DNA of 50,570 bases from Pseudomonadota bacterium (GTDB lineage Bacteria; Pseudomonadota; Gammaproteobacteria; Steroidobacterales; Steroidobacteraceae), in contig JANYBG010000026.1 in NCBI GenBank assembly GCA_025360865.1, positions 1 through 50,570 on the forward strand. The letters are read 5' to 3'. The position numbers and the translations under genes were made by a program. Below the pieces are notes generated by a model, which saw only the letters and a program-made list of their open reading frames with translations, was not told where the DNA came from and did no database searches. Numbering within the stretch: position 1 is the first letter of the stretch; every line of letters starts with the position of its first letter. This document shows positions 15,684 to 24,207 of this stretch, piece by piece.

Positions 15684-16991
15684 GTGACAATTCTGATTAG
15701 CGCGATCGCGGCGACCCTCCTCGCCCGGACGCCCGCCGCCGGGCTCGACCCGTCGCGCCTCGACGAGCTGAACGCGAAGGAACTGCCGCGGGTGATCGCC
15801 TGGCGGCGCGACATCCATGCCCACCCGGAGCTGGGCAACCGCGAGACGCGCACCGCCAAGATCGTGACGGACGAGCTGCGCAAGCTCGGGCTCGTGGTGG
15901 AGACCGGCATCGCCCACACCGGGGTGATCGGCCTGCTCAAGGGGGGCCTGCCCGGCCCCACCGTCGCCGTGCGCGCCGACATGGATGCGTTGCCGGTCAC
16001 CGAGAAGACGGACGTTCCGTTCGCTTCACACCTCAGCACCACCTACCGCGGGGAGACCGTGGGCGTCATGCACGCGTGTGGCCACGACGCGCATGTCGCC
16101 ATGCTGCTCGGGCTCGCACAGACCCTCGCCGCCGAGCGCGCGAGCCTCCCCGGGAATGTCCTCTTCATCTTCCAGCCGGCCGAGGAAGGCGCGCCTGAGG
16201 GTGAGGAGGGCGGTGCGCAACTGATGCTCAAGGAGGGGCTGTTTGACAAGCATCCGCCGCAGGTGGTGTTCGGCATGCACGTTTGGGCGGGCGTGCCGGT
16301 GGGGCGGATCGGCTACCGATCAGGACCGCTCATGGCGGGCGTCGACTCGTTCAAGATCAACGTCAAGGGCAGGCAGTCCCACGGCGCGCGTCCCTGGCAG
16401 TCGATCGACCCGATCGTGACCTCGGCGCAGATCGTGGGCGCGCTGCAGACGGTGGTGAGCCGGGATGTCGACATCACCGCCAATCCCGCGGTCGTGAGCG
16501 TCGGGGCGATCAAGGGCGGCATCCGCTCCAACATCATCCCGGCCGAGGTGAACATGCTCGGCACCATCCGCACTTTCTCGGATGCCCAGCGTGCCGGCGT
16601 GCTGGAGCACATGAAGCTGATCATCGAGCACACCGCCCAGGCCAATGGCGCGACGGCCGAGTTCATCCTGGGCCCTGAGCGTTATCCGGTCACCTACAAC
16701 GATCCCGCCCTGACCCAGCGCGTGCTGCCCTCGCTCGAGGCGGTGGTCGGCGCCGCCAATGTCGAGCAGATGCCGCTGCTGACCGCGGCGGAGGACTTCG
16801 CGTTCTTCGCGCGCAAGGTGCCCGGCTTCTACTTCTTCGTGGGCATCACGCCTGTGACGCAGGATCCGGAGACGGCGCCAACGAATCACTCGGATTACTT
16901 CTACATCGACGAGGCCGGCATCGCCGTCGGCCTGCGCGCGATGACGCGCGTGGTGGTGGATTACTTTAACTCCGGCGGCACGCCAAAATGA
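15684..16991 (+). CDS. Secreted M20D amidohydrolase/carboxypeptidase
   Basis: 435 aa from GTG 15684, preceded by AGGAG at 15671. A short signal peptide (ILISAIAATLLARTPAAG) precedes the catalytic domain: RRDIHAHPELGNRETRTA, VRADMDALPVTE, MHACGHDAH (metal ligands), FQPAEEGAPEGEEGGA and AEDFAFFARKVPGFYFF. The dimerisation domain carries GRQSHGARPWQSIDP. The family (hippurate, IAA-amino acid and N-acyl amino acid hydrolases) removes acyl groups from amino acids. A periplasmic location is suggested by the signal. The longer in-frame extension upstream to 15357 is antisense to the FAD oxidase and rejected. Confidence 0.93.
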   Translation: MTILISAIAATLLARTPAAGLDPSRLDELNAKELPRVIAWRRDIHAHPELGNRETRTAKIVTDELRKLGLVVETGIAHTGVIGLLKGGLPGPTVAVRADMDALPVTEKTDVPFASHLSTTYRGETVGVMHACGHDAHVAMLLGLAQTLAAERASLPGNVLFIFQPAEEGAPEGEEGGAQLMLKEGLFDKHPPQVVFGMHVWAGVPVGRIGYRSGPLMAGVDSFKINVKGRQSHGARPWQSIDPIVTSAQIVGALQTVVSRDVDITANPAVVSVGAIKGGIRSNIIPAEVNMLGTIRTFSDAQRAGVLEHMKLIIEHTAQANGATAEFILGPERYPVTYNDPALTQRVLPSLEAVVGAANVEQMPLLTAAEDFAFFARKVPGFYFFVGITPVTQDPETAPTNHSDYFYIDEAGIAVGLRAMTRVVVDYFNSGGTPK

Positions 16992-17037
16992 TCGAACGCT
17001 GCGGATTTCGACGGTCACAACATCGACGTGGTATGTC

Positions 17038-18330
17038 ATGAACCAACTCCTGCGTCGCCTGGTCGTCCTGCAGCCCGGTGAGGCGCCTGCGCTGCTGGCC
17101 TCCTTCGCGACATTGCTGTGCACCTTCGCCAGCTACACGATCCTGCGCCCGGTACGCGACGCGCTTGGCATCACCTCGGGGCTGGACAAGATTCCCTACC
17201 TGTTCTGGGGCGTGTTCCTCGCCATGCTGTTGCTGCAGCCGGTGTATGGCTGGCTCACCTCGCGTTTCCCGCGTTCGGTGTTCCTGCCCTGGGTGTACGG
17301 CTTCTTCGCCGCCAATTTGCTGCTCTTCTGGATCTGGTTTCGCATGGAGGATGACCATACCTGGATCGCGCGCACCTACTTCGTGTGGACCAGCGTGTTC
17401 AGTCTCTTCGTCGTGGCGGCCTTCTGGAGCCTGATGGCGGATGTCTTCAGCCGCGAGCAGGCGGTGCGCCTGTTCGGCTTCATCTGGGCCGGCGCCAGCG
17501 CCGGCGGACTCCTGGGCCCCCTCATCGACCGTTTTCTCGCCGTGCCGCTCGGCGCGATCAATCTCCTGCCGCTGTCCGCGGGCCTGCTGTTGTTGTCGCT
17601 GGTGTTCATGGCGAAGGTCATCCGCTGGCAGCGGGCACAGCAGGCGAGCCAACCACAGACCGCGGCCACCAGGGCCGAGGCGGGCCGTGGTGTCGGCGGT
17701 GGCATATTCGCCGCCTTCGCCCAGGTGGCCCGCTCACCGTACCTTCTCGGGATCGCGGTGTTCGTGCTGTTCATGACCTGGGTATCGACGTTCCTGTACC
17801 TCGAGCAGGCGGCCTTCGTCGCCAAGGTGTTCCACAACGCCGACGAGCGCACGCGTTTCTTCGCGGGCATCGATCTTTACGTGCAGCTCGCTTCTCTCCT
17901 GCTGCAGGCCCTGCTATTCAGCCGGCTATTCAAGTGGCTTGGCATGCGCGCGATGCTGGTGGCGGTGCCGCTGATCATGGTGTTCGGCTACGCGCTGTTC
18001 GCGCTGGTGCCAACCTTCGCCGTTTTGATAGGGGTGTATTCGGTACGGCGGGTCGCCGACTATGGCATCACGCGGCCGTGCCGCGATTCGCTGTTCACGG
18101 TGGTGAGTCGCGAGGAGAAATACCAGGCCAAGAGCCTCATCGACACGTTCGCCTATCGCGGCGGCGACGCCCTGAGTGGTTCCCTCTACAAGGCACTCAC
18201 CGGTGGGATGGGCGTGGGCCCCTCGGCGATCGGCTGGCTCGGCGCGGGAGTCGCCGCGGTGTGGGCGGTGTTGGCGCTCGGCCTCGGGCGTGGATTCCAG
18301 CGGCGCGCGGACAGCGCGCGCGCCAGCTAG
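17038..18330 (+). CDS. MFS-like NTP/NDP exchange transporter
   Basis: 430 aa, 11-12 hydrophobic helices. FATLLCTFASYTILRPVRDALG in the first helix region, DKIPYLFWGVFLAMLLLQPVYGWL and EQAVRLFGFIWAGASAGGLLGP match the AAA (ATP:ADP antiporter) related MFS branch found in many free-living bacteria. There the substrate is often not a nucleotide. The C-terminal half has the basic loop TRPCRDSLFTVVSREEKYQAKS, typical of this family. Its stop overlaps that of the convergent kinase gene by 4 bases (CTAG). Confidence 0.82.
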   Translation: MNQLLRRLVVLQPGEAPALLASFATLLCTFASYTILRPVRDALGITSGLDKIPYLFWGVFLAMLLLQPVYGWLTSRFPRSVFLPWVYGFFAANLLLFWIWFRMEDDHTWIARTYFVWTSVFSLFVVAAFWSLMADVFSREQAVRLFGFIWAGASAGGLLGPLIDRFLAVPLGAINLLPLSAGLLLLSLVFMAKVIRWQRAQQASQPQTAATRAEAGRGVGGGIFAAFAQVARSPYLLGIAVFVLFMTWVSTFLYLEQAAFVAKVFHNADERTRFFAGIDLYVQLASLLLQALLFSRLFKWLGMRAMLVAVPLIMVFGYALFALVPTFAVLIGVYSVRRVADYGITRPCRDSLFTVVSREEKYQAKSLIDTFAYRGGDALSGSLYKALTGGMGVGPSAIGWLGAGVAAVWAVLALGLGRGFQRRADSARAS

Positions 18331-19805
18331 GCCGCGCTGCTCTGGGCGTCCCCGGCCGCCCCGTCACGCAACGCGGCGGCCGCGTCGATGATCTCGGCGG
18401 CCGTGGCGAAGCGATCGCCCCGGGATTTCGCCAGCAGGCGCGAGAGGAACGATTGGTAGCGCGACAGCTCCGGCGGCAGCGTCGGCATCGGCGCGCTGAC
18501 GTGCTGCTGCAGCACTTCCATCGCGGTACCACCCGTGTAGGGCTTGTCGCCGGTGAGCATTTCGTAGCAGATGACGCCCAGGCTGTAGAAGTCGGAGCGC
18601 GCGTCCAGGGTCTCGCCGAGCGCTTGTTCCGGGCTCATGTAATAGGGTGAACCGAGTAACACGCCCGTGTGCGTGCTGGCGGTGTTGCCCTGCAGCGAGC
18701 GCGCCAGCCCGAAATCAATGAGCGCGACGCCATCGTTCTCGCGCAGCATGACGTTCGGTGGCTTGAGGTCTCGATGCACGAGCCCGGCCTCATGCACCAC
18801 CTGTAGCGCCGAGGCGATCTGCGTCAGGTAGCGCAGGGTGTCCTGCTCATTCACGCCACGCTGGATGCGCGCCTTCAGGTCCCCGCGCGGCAGGTATTCC
18901 ATCGCGAGGTATTCAAGGCCCGCGTGCAGCCCGTAGTCGTAGATCTCCACCACCAGCGGGCTGCGCACCGCCATGATCGCGGTGTATTCGCGCTCGAGGA
19001 ACTGCCTGCCAGCGGACCCCTCGCTCAGTGTCTTGCTCACCTTCAGCGCGACGTTGTGGCCGCGATGGCTGCAGGTGGCAAGGTAGACGATTGCCTTCTC
19101 GGACTCGCCGATCCTCAGCCGCAGCGTGTAGCCGGGTATCACTTCGGCGTTGCCCGCGGCCAGCAGGGCGGCGACTCCCGCGGGCTGCAGCGCCTCGCCC
19201 GTCTCGCCCGGCGCCGCGCCCTCAGCCGGCGCGGAGGAGCTGATGGCGACGGCATCCTTGGGAGCCAGGGCCGGATCCACCGGCTCCTCGCCGAACGCGG
19301 CGGCCACGGCGGCTTCCGCCTGGGCCTGCAGCGCCTGCTCGCGCGAGAGGTTGGCGAGGCTCGCGAGGCGGCGCGCCACGCGACGCTCCACGCGGCGCAG
19401 CGCGATGTGCACCGCGGCGCGCAGCCGCTCAGCTGTCAGCAGGCGCTTGGGCAGGTAATCCACGGCGCCCAGTTGCAGCGCCCGGACCGCGGTGAGCTCG
19501 TTGCCGTCCGCGGCGAGGGCGATGACCGCGGGGGTCGCCGGCTGGTCGCGCAGCCGACGCAAGAGGGTGAGTCCGAGCGCGGCCGGATCGTCCGGCCCCG
19601 CGCCGAACGTACAGCCGAGTATCAGCAGGTCGCAGTCGCGGCCGGAGAACAGCGTGCACCAGCGCTCGAACTCGGACAGGTTCAGGATGCTGACGCTCGC
19701 CTGCGGGCACACCACGTCGAGGTGATGGCGCAGCCATTCGCCGTAGCGCACGTCATCATCCACCACCAGCAGGCGCGCGGGCGGTGCGCTGCGGTTCGCG
19801 GTCAC
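18327..19805 (-). CDS. Receiver-domain Ser/Thr protein kinase with degenerate phospho-acceptor
   Basis: 492 aa from a GTG start that overlaps the stop of the preceding gene (GTGA). Residues ~11-130 form a response-regulator receiver: acidic pocket VVDDD (16-18) and the conserved Lys in YLPK, but the phospho-acceptor position reads LLILGC with Gly64 in place of Asp. A linker with Ala/Glu-rich helices follows, then a Hanks kinase (~215-475): G-loop region RIGESEKAIVYLA (lacking the usual glycines), VALKVSK, VHRDLKPPNVML, IDFGLA, GSPYYMSPEQA and DARSDFYSLGVICYEMLTG. Catalytic residues are present, so the kinase should be active; the receiver probably acts as a binding module, not a phosphorylated switch. 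Confidence 0.9.
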   Translation of the reverse strand: MTANRSAPPARLLVVDDDVRYGEWLRHHLDVVCPQASVSILNLSEFERWCTLFSGRDCDLLILGCTFGAGPDDPAALGLTLLRRLRDQPATPAVIALAADGNELTAVRALQLGAVDYLPKRLLTAERLRAAVHIALRRVERRVARRLASLANLSREQALQAQAEAAVAAAFGEEPVDPALAPKDAVAISSSAPAEGAAPGETGEALQPAGVAALLAAGNAEVIPGYTLRLRIGESEKAIVYLATCSHRGHNVALKVSKTLSEGSAGRQFLEREYTAIMAVRSPLVVEIYDYGLHAGLEYLAMEYLPRGDLKARIQRGVNEQDTLRYLTQIASALQVVHEAGLVHRDLKPPNVMLRENDGVALIDFGLARSLQGNTASTHTGVLLGSPYYMSPEQALGETLDARSDFYSLGVICYEMLTGDKPYTGGTAMEVLQQHVSAPMPTLPPELSRYQSFLSRLLAKSRGDRFATAAEIIDAAAALRDGAAGDAQSSAA

Positions 19806-21634
19806 CGCTGCACCGCGAAGCGCACGCGGATTCTGGCGCGTTGCTCGACGGCCAGGCCGTCACGCAATACCGGCTGGTAGCGCCAGCGGCGCACGGCATC
19901 CAGCGCCGACTGCTCGAACACCCCAACTGGTTCGGCGCCCACGATCGCGACGTCCCCCACCGTGCCGTCCGTGCGAACCAGGAACTGCAAGTCGACCCAG
20001 CCTTCGATGCCACGCTCGTTGGCGGCCGGTGGGAACCGCGGGGCGCTATAGCGCGTACGGGTGAGGTCGCTGGCGCTGACGTAGGCGGCAAGTGCTGGCG
20101 CGGCGGCGGGCGCTGGCGCGGCGCTGGTCGGGGTGGTCTCCGGGACGGCGCTGGCCGTGCCGGTCTCCGCGGCCTTCAACGCGCTGTCGGTGGCCGGCTC
20201 CGCGATCCTGGACTGCGATGCGCGCGCGGTGACTTCTGGGAGCGCGGCAGATTCGGCGTGGCCGGCGGCGCGCAGCGGCTGGGCCGAGGCCCGCAGCGCC
20301 GCGACCTCGCTGGCATCGGCGCCCGCATCGGCGGCCGCGGTGATCCAGCTGTCCGCCGCGTCAGCGTTGCCGGCCGAGACGGACTGGTGGGCTTCGGTGA
20401 GCAGGCGCGTGGCGAGCTCGGCGCGCGCCTGCTGGACGGCCGGGCTGTTGGGTGCCAGCGCGCGCGCCGATTCCACATAGAAGCGCGCGTTCTGCTCGGT
20501 GGGCTGGACCACCGCGCCGGCGGCGAGCGCGCCGCGCGCGCGGGTGAGGAAGTCCGCGATGCGCGCATCAATCTGTTTCTGCGCGAGCTGCTGGCGCGCC
20601 TCATCGACCAGTGTCGAGCGGTGCGCGCCGCCGCGCGTCGCGTCATCAAGCACGGCCAGTGCCGAACTGACATCGCCGCTGGCCGCGGCGCGCTGAGCCT
20701 TGGACAGCACGAGGCGCTCGCGCTGCGCCCCGATCTGCGCCGACAGGAACGCGACCCGGGGATGATTGGGGCTGATGGCGCGCGCGGCGTCCGCGAGCTG
20801 CTGCGCCGCTTCAAGGTGATGTGCCTGCAGCTGCGCATCCGCGTCCGCCAGCAGTCGGTCGATGACCTGTTCGAGGCCGTTCACCGCGCGTGGGTCGCGG
20901 GCACTCAGGCGCAGCGCCTCGCGGAACAGGTCCGCCGCGTTCTCCCCGGGCGGGGCGACGAGGGCGCCGCTGGCCAGCGCACCATCGGCGCGCTGCAGCA
21001 GGCTCTCGAGCCGCGGATCGTCGGCCGCCTCATTCGCGGCGGCGCCGTGGCCGCCGGGCGAGCGCGTGAGGAACCAGGCGACCGGGATCGCAAGCACCGC
21101 GGCGGCGACCGCGATCAGCCACCAGGGTTTGCTCGCCTGTCGCGGGGGCGGGGCCGCGGCCTCCCGGCGGCCGCTGTCGCCCTCCTGCTGGCGTCGCCAT
21201 GCCGACTCGACGAACAGGCGCAGGCGCTGTTCGGACAGTGGCTTGTGGAGGAAACGGTGTACCGCGCCGTCGGTGACCTGGGCGGCCAGCGCGGACTGCT
21301 CGGCGGCGCCCCCGGCGACGATCAGCACGAGGTCAGGGAACTGCGCCCGCAGGCGCGCGGCGAGCTGCGCCGGCGGGGTCGCGAGCGCTGCGGCGTCGAG
21401 CACGGCGACACCTGCGTGGTGGGACATGAGCGCGGCGGAGAAATCGATCTCGGAGCCCGCGGCGCGTACGGTGTGCCCGGGCTCGGACACCTTGCGCAGG
21501 AGGGCGAGAAACTTCTCGTCCTGGCTCAGGACGATCAGCGGCGGCGACTCCGAAGCGAACGGCCCGGGCGCGGTGCCTTGCGGCGCCGTTCCTTTCGAGG
21601 CATGCGCTGGAGTACTCGTGGCCACGACTGTCAC
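19802..21634 (-). CDS. Receiver-like / TM / periplasmic helical / TonB C-terminal fusion
   Basis: 610 aa from GTG 21634. Residues ~32-150 look like a receiver domain (PPLIVLSQDEKFLALL, GVAVLDAAAL with a candidate acceptor Asp, VHRFLHKPLSEQRLR with the conserved Lys). One membrane helix follows (PWWLIAVAAAVLAIPVAWFL, ~178-196), then ~300 residues of Ala-rich helices resembling TPR-like repeats, and a Pro/Ala linker. The C-terminal TonB domain (~525-610) has PRFPPAANERGIEGWVDLQF and SALDAVRRWRYQPVL. Topology: receiver in the cytoplasm, TonB domain in the periplasm. Standard TonB lacks the receiver, and no exbB/exbD is nearby. It is coupled to the receiver-kinase gene. Confidence 0.85.
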   Translation of the reverse strand: MTVVATSTPAHASKGTAPQGTAPGPFASESPPLIVLSQDEKFLALLRKVSEPGHTVRAAGSEIDFSAALMSHHAGVAVLDAAALATPPAQLAARLRAQFPDLVLIVAGGAAEQSALAAQVTDGAVHRFLHKPLSEQRLRLFVESAWRRQQEGDSGRREAAAPPPRQASKPWWLIAVAAAVLAIPVAWFLTRSPGGHGAAANEAADDPRLESLLQRADGALASGALVAPPGENAADLFREALRLSARDPRAVNGLEQVIDRLLADADAQLQAHHLEAAQQLADAARAISPNHPRVAFLSAQIGAQRERLVLSKAQRAAASGDVSSALAVLDDATRGGAHRSTLVDEARQQLAQKQIDARIADFLTRARGALAAGAVVQPTEQNARFYVESARALAPNSPAVQQARAELATRLLTEAHQSVSAGNADAADSWITAAADAGADASEVAALRASAQPLRAAGHAESAALPEVTARASQSRIAEPATDSALKAAETGTASAVPETTPTSAAPAPAAAPALAAYVSASDLTRTRYSAPRFPPAANERGIEGWVDLQFLVRTDGTVGDVAIVGAEPVGVFEQSALDAVRRWRYQPVLRDGLAVEQRARIRVRFAVQR

Positions 21635-21828
21635 CGCTTCGAAAACCTGCCCGTCGGGCGCTCATGCCCCGCCGACAGAATGACGATGACGCAAGCCGGG
21701 TGGCCTGTCGCTGGTGGCGCCCGGATTCTGTGAAACTGGTCATATGTGTCAGGGCCCGGTCCCGCATCAGGGACCCAGGAGCAGCTAACAACCGCCAAGA
21801 AACAGCCCCTGAGAGGGCCCGCCCGGGC

Positions 21829-22539
21829 TTACTGGCTGGGTAGAATGAAGCGCGATCCGGAGTAGGAAAGGATGGCGCCGTCGGGTGTGATGCTCTCGAC
21901 ACGCACCCCCTCCGGCAGCGCATCCCCCTCGCGCAGCTTCTTCATGTTGATCATCACGAAGCGTTCCGCGGGACGTGCCGAGTAGACATGCAGGTCCAGG
22001 CGCAGTGCCGGGATGTGCGTGCCAGGGACCACCGCGGCGTCCTGGTAGAGCGGCACACCGTCGGCGGTGCCGCGCTTCACGTGGCTGCCCAACATCGGGG
22101 CGGGCTCCGCGGCCGGGGCGAGGTCCTCGGGGTTCGCGTCCCCGCCCGGGGTCGCGGCGGATGATGCTGGCGGGAAGCCCTGCGCCTGCGCCGCGTTGGC
22201 CACAGGCGTCGGCACCGTGGCCGCGGGCGCCGCGGGACCCACCACCGATGGGGTGGGCAGGGGCACCGCCTGTGACTGCGCGACCGGCGCGGTGACAGCC
22301 GGGGTCACCGGGGCCGCGGCGGGCGTCGCGGCGGCTACGGCGTCCGTGCGCGCGGCCGGGTGCCGCAGCAACATCCACACCACGATGATGAGATTGATGC
22401 CCAGGAGCACCCCGATGGCGATCGCCCACAGCGGCAGGCCGATGCGCCGCGGCGCGACCTTGACCTCGAACAACGCCGGCCCGTTCTGGCGCTGGCGATC
22501 GCTCTCGGATTTTTTCAGTGCGTCGAGGATGAATGACAT
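21829..22539 (-). CDS. gspB: General secretion pathway protein B
   Basis: 236 aa. It opens with the GspB/ExeB signature MSFILDALKKSESDRQR, then one membrane helix (LPLWAIAIGVLLGINLIIVVWMLL without export signal), a long Pro/Ala/Val linker and the C-terminal GspB domain (VPLYQDAAVVPGTHIPALRL, FVMINMKKLREGDAL, GVRVESITPDGAILSYSGSRF). GspB partners GspA in moving and assembling the type II secretion secretin through the peptidoglycan. The start follows gspA by 3 bases. No secretin or other gsp gene is in the window. Confidence 0.9.
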   Translation of the reverse strand: MSFILDALKKSESDRQRQNGPALFEVKVAPRRIGLPLWAIAIGVLLGINLIIVVWMLLRHPAARTDAVAAATPAAAPVTPAVTAPVAQSQAVPLPTPSVVGPAAPAATVPTPVANAAQAQGFPPASSAATPGGDANPEDLAPAAEPAPMLGSHVKRGTADGVPLYQDAAVVPGTHIPALRLDLHVYSARPAERFVMINMKKLREGDALPEGVRVESITPDGAILSYSGSRFILPSQ

Positions 22540-22542
22540 CGA

Positions 22543-24198
22543 TCACCCACCGTGAGGAGTTTCAATGGCGGACAGGAGTGGCACGCCGGCGCCCGCCACC
22601 GCGCTCGCCAGCGCGATCTGCGTCTGCACGCCGGCGATGCCGTCGACCGAAAGCTGGTGCTCGCGCTGGAAGTCTCGCACCTGGGAGGCCAGCTGCGCAT
22701 CGAATAAATCACCCGCCGGCGCATCGCCCGGCGCGCCGCGCAGCCGCTGCAGGCTCCGTCGCAGCCAGCGTACGTCCGCCCCGCGCATGCCGGTCGACAA
22801 CGTCTTGACGGGCGAGTTGGCCGGACGCCAGAGCATGACGAAGTCCCCGAGCCAGTAACGGGTGAGTTCGCCAATCGGCACGGCCTGCGTGCCGCCGAGC
22901 TGCAGGCTGGCCTTTTCATCGCCGAGGGCGGTGAGCACCACCTGGTGACTCGCGCCGGAGGGATCGGTGAGCAGCAGGATCGCCGGGTGATTGTACAGAC
23001 GCAGCTGTCCGAACGAGCCGCGCTCAGCGACGCATTCCAGTCCCTGCTGAGAGGCCTGCGTGCACGGATCGACGCTGCCGGGCTGGTACTTCGCGTTCCA
23101 CAGGGCGAAGAGCCTGGCGAAGGCGGTGTCGGTGTCGGTATCGGCGGCGTGTTGCGTCAGTAAATCGGCCAGGTGAGGCGCCGCGGTCGCCGTGGCCATC
23201 GGGACCGCCGTCGCGGCCGCCGCGCTGGCGGGCGTCAGCGCCGTCTCCGCGCTGGCCGGGGAGGGGACCTGCGCGACCGGCCGGTGGGCATTCCAGGGCT
23301 GGAAGTTCCACAGCGCCACCGTGGCGAGGGTGAGGGCCGCGGCGATGCCGGCGGTTATCGCCCAGGGCAGCCACCCGGGCGCGAAGCGTCGCCCGAACAC
23401 CTCGGTCGCCGCGTGGCGCATGAGGCCGGAGGTCACCCGGTGCCGGTCGAGGGTGTAGGCCCCCAGCAGCGCGCGGTCGCTGATGACGTTGATGACGCGC
23501 GGCACGCCCTCGGACAGGCGGAACGCCTCGCTGAGCGCCGACGGGGCGAAGATGTCGGTCGTTGACCCAGCCACCCGCAGGCGATGTCGCACGTAGGCCG
23601 CGGTCTCCTCCCGCGACAGCGGGTTGAGGTGATAGCGGCCGGTGACGCGCTGCGCGAGCTGGCGCAGCTCGTTGCGCCCGAGCAGCTCACGCAGCTCCGG
23701 CTGGCCGATGAGGATGATCTGCATTAGCTTCTGCGTATTGGTCTCGAGGTTGGTGAGCAGGCGCACCTGCTCGAGCACCTCGGGGGAGAGGTTCTGTGCC
23801 TCGTCCACGACCAGAACCACCCGGCGCCCGGCGGCGTGCGCGCGCAGCAGATAGTGGCTGAGGATGTCGACCAGGTCCTTGAGGCTCCCCAGCGCGGAGT
23901 CGGGCACCCCGATGCCCAGTTCCTCGCAGATCGTGAGCAGGAACTCCGCGGGGGTCATCTTCGGGTTGAGGATGAGGGCGATCTCGGCGTTCTTCGGGGT
24001 CTGCGCCAGGAGCGAGCGCACGATGGTGGTCTTGCCGGTGCCGACCTCGCCGGTGAGCTGCACGAACCCGCCGGCCTCGTTGATGCCGTACAGCAGGTGC
24101 GCCAGGGCCTCGGCGTGCCGCTCGCTCAGGTAGAGGTAGCGCGGATCGGGGGTGATCGCGAACGGCTTCTCGTTGAGGCCGAAGAACGTGAGGTACAT
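22543..24198 (-). CDS. gspA: ExeA/GspA-type AAA ATPase with peptidoglycan-binding domain
   Basis: 551 aa. The N-terminus YLTFFGLNEKPFAITPDPRYLYLSE is the family signature. The AAA domain has Walker A GEVGTGKTT (~45-53), Walker B VVLVVDEAQNL and a sensor region PRVINVISDRALLGAYT. One membrane helix (WAITAGIAAALTLATVALW) is at ~280. A periplasmic Ala/Thr-rich linker and a C39-like/uncharacterised segment follow. A PG_binding_1 domain closes it (GMRGADVRWLRRSLQ, VRDFQREHQLSVDGIAGVQT). Known role of ExeAB: remodelling or traversing peptidoglycan for T2SS secretin assembly. It is followed 3 bases later by gspB and preceded by dinB with a 9-base gap. Confidence 0.93.
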   Translation of the reverse strand: MYLTFFGLNEKPFAITPDPRYLYLSERHAEALAHLLYGINEAGGFVQLTGEVGTGKTTIVRSLLAQTPKNAEIALILNPKMTPAEFLLTICEELGIGVPDSALGSLKDLVDILSHYLLRAHAAGRRVVLVVDEAQNLSPEVLEQVRLLTNLETNTQKLMQIILIGQPELRELLGRNELRQLAQRVTGRYHLNPLSREETAAYVRHRLRVAGSTTDIFAPSALSEAFRLSEGVPRVINVISDRALLGAYTLDRHRVTSGLMRHAATEVFGRRFAPGWLPWAITAGIAAALTLATVALWNFQPWNAHRPVAQVPSPASAETALTPASAAAATAVPMATATAAPHLADLLTQHAADTDTDTAFARLFALWNAKYQPGSVDPCTQASQQGLECVAERGSFGQLRLYNHPAILLLTDPSGASHQVVLTALGDEKASLQLGGTQAVPIGELTRYWLGDFVMLWRPANSPVKTLSTGMRGADVRWLRRSLQRLRGAPGDAPAGDLFDAQLASQVRDFQREHQLSVDGIAGVQTQIALASAVAGAGVPLLSAIETPHGG

Positions 24199-24207
24199 AC
24201 AGCGATG

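Noticed and set aside
19784-21733. 649-codon plus-strand open frame
   Set aside because: Antisense to the receiver-TonB gene; Arg/Gly/Ala-rich without motifs. GC-rich codon bias commonly opens the opposite frame.
21635-21828. GGGCCC-rich inverted repeats as intrinsic terminator after gspB
   Set aside because: Stems are short and no T-run follows on the minus strand.
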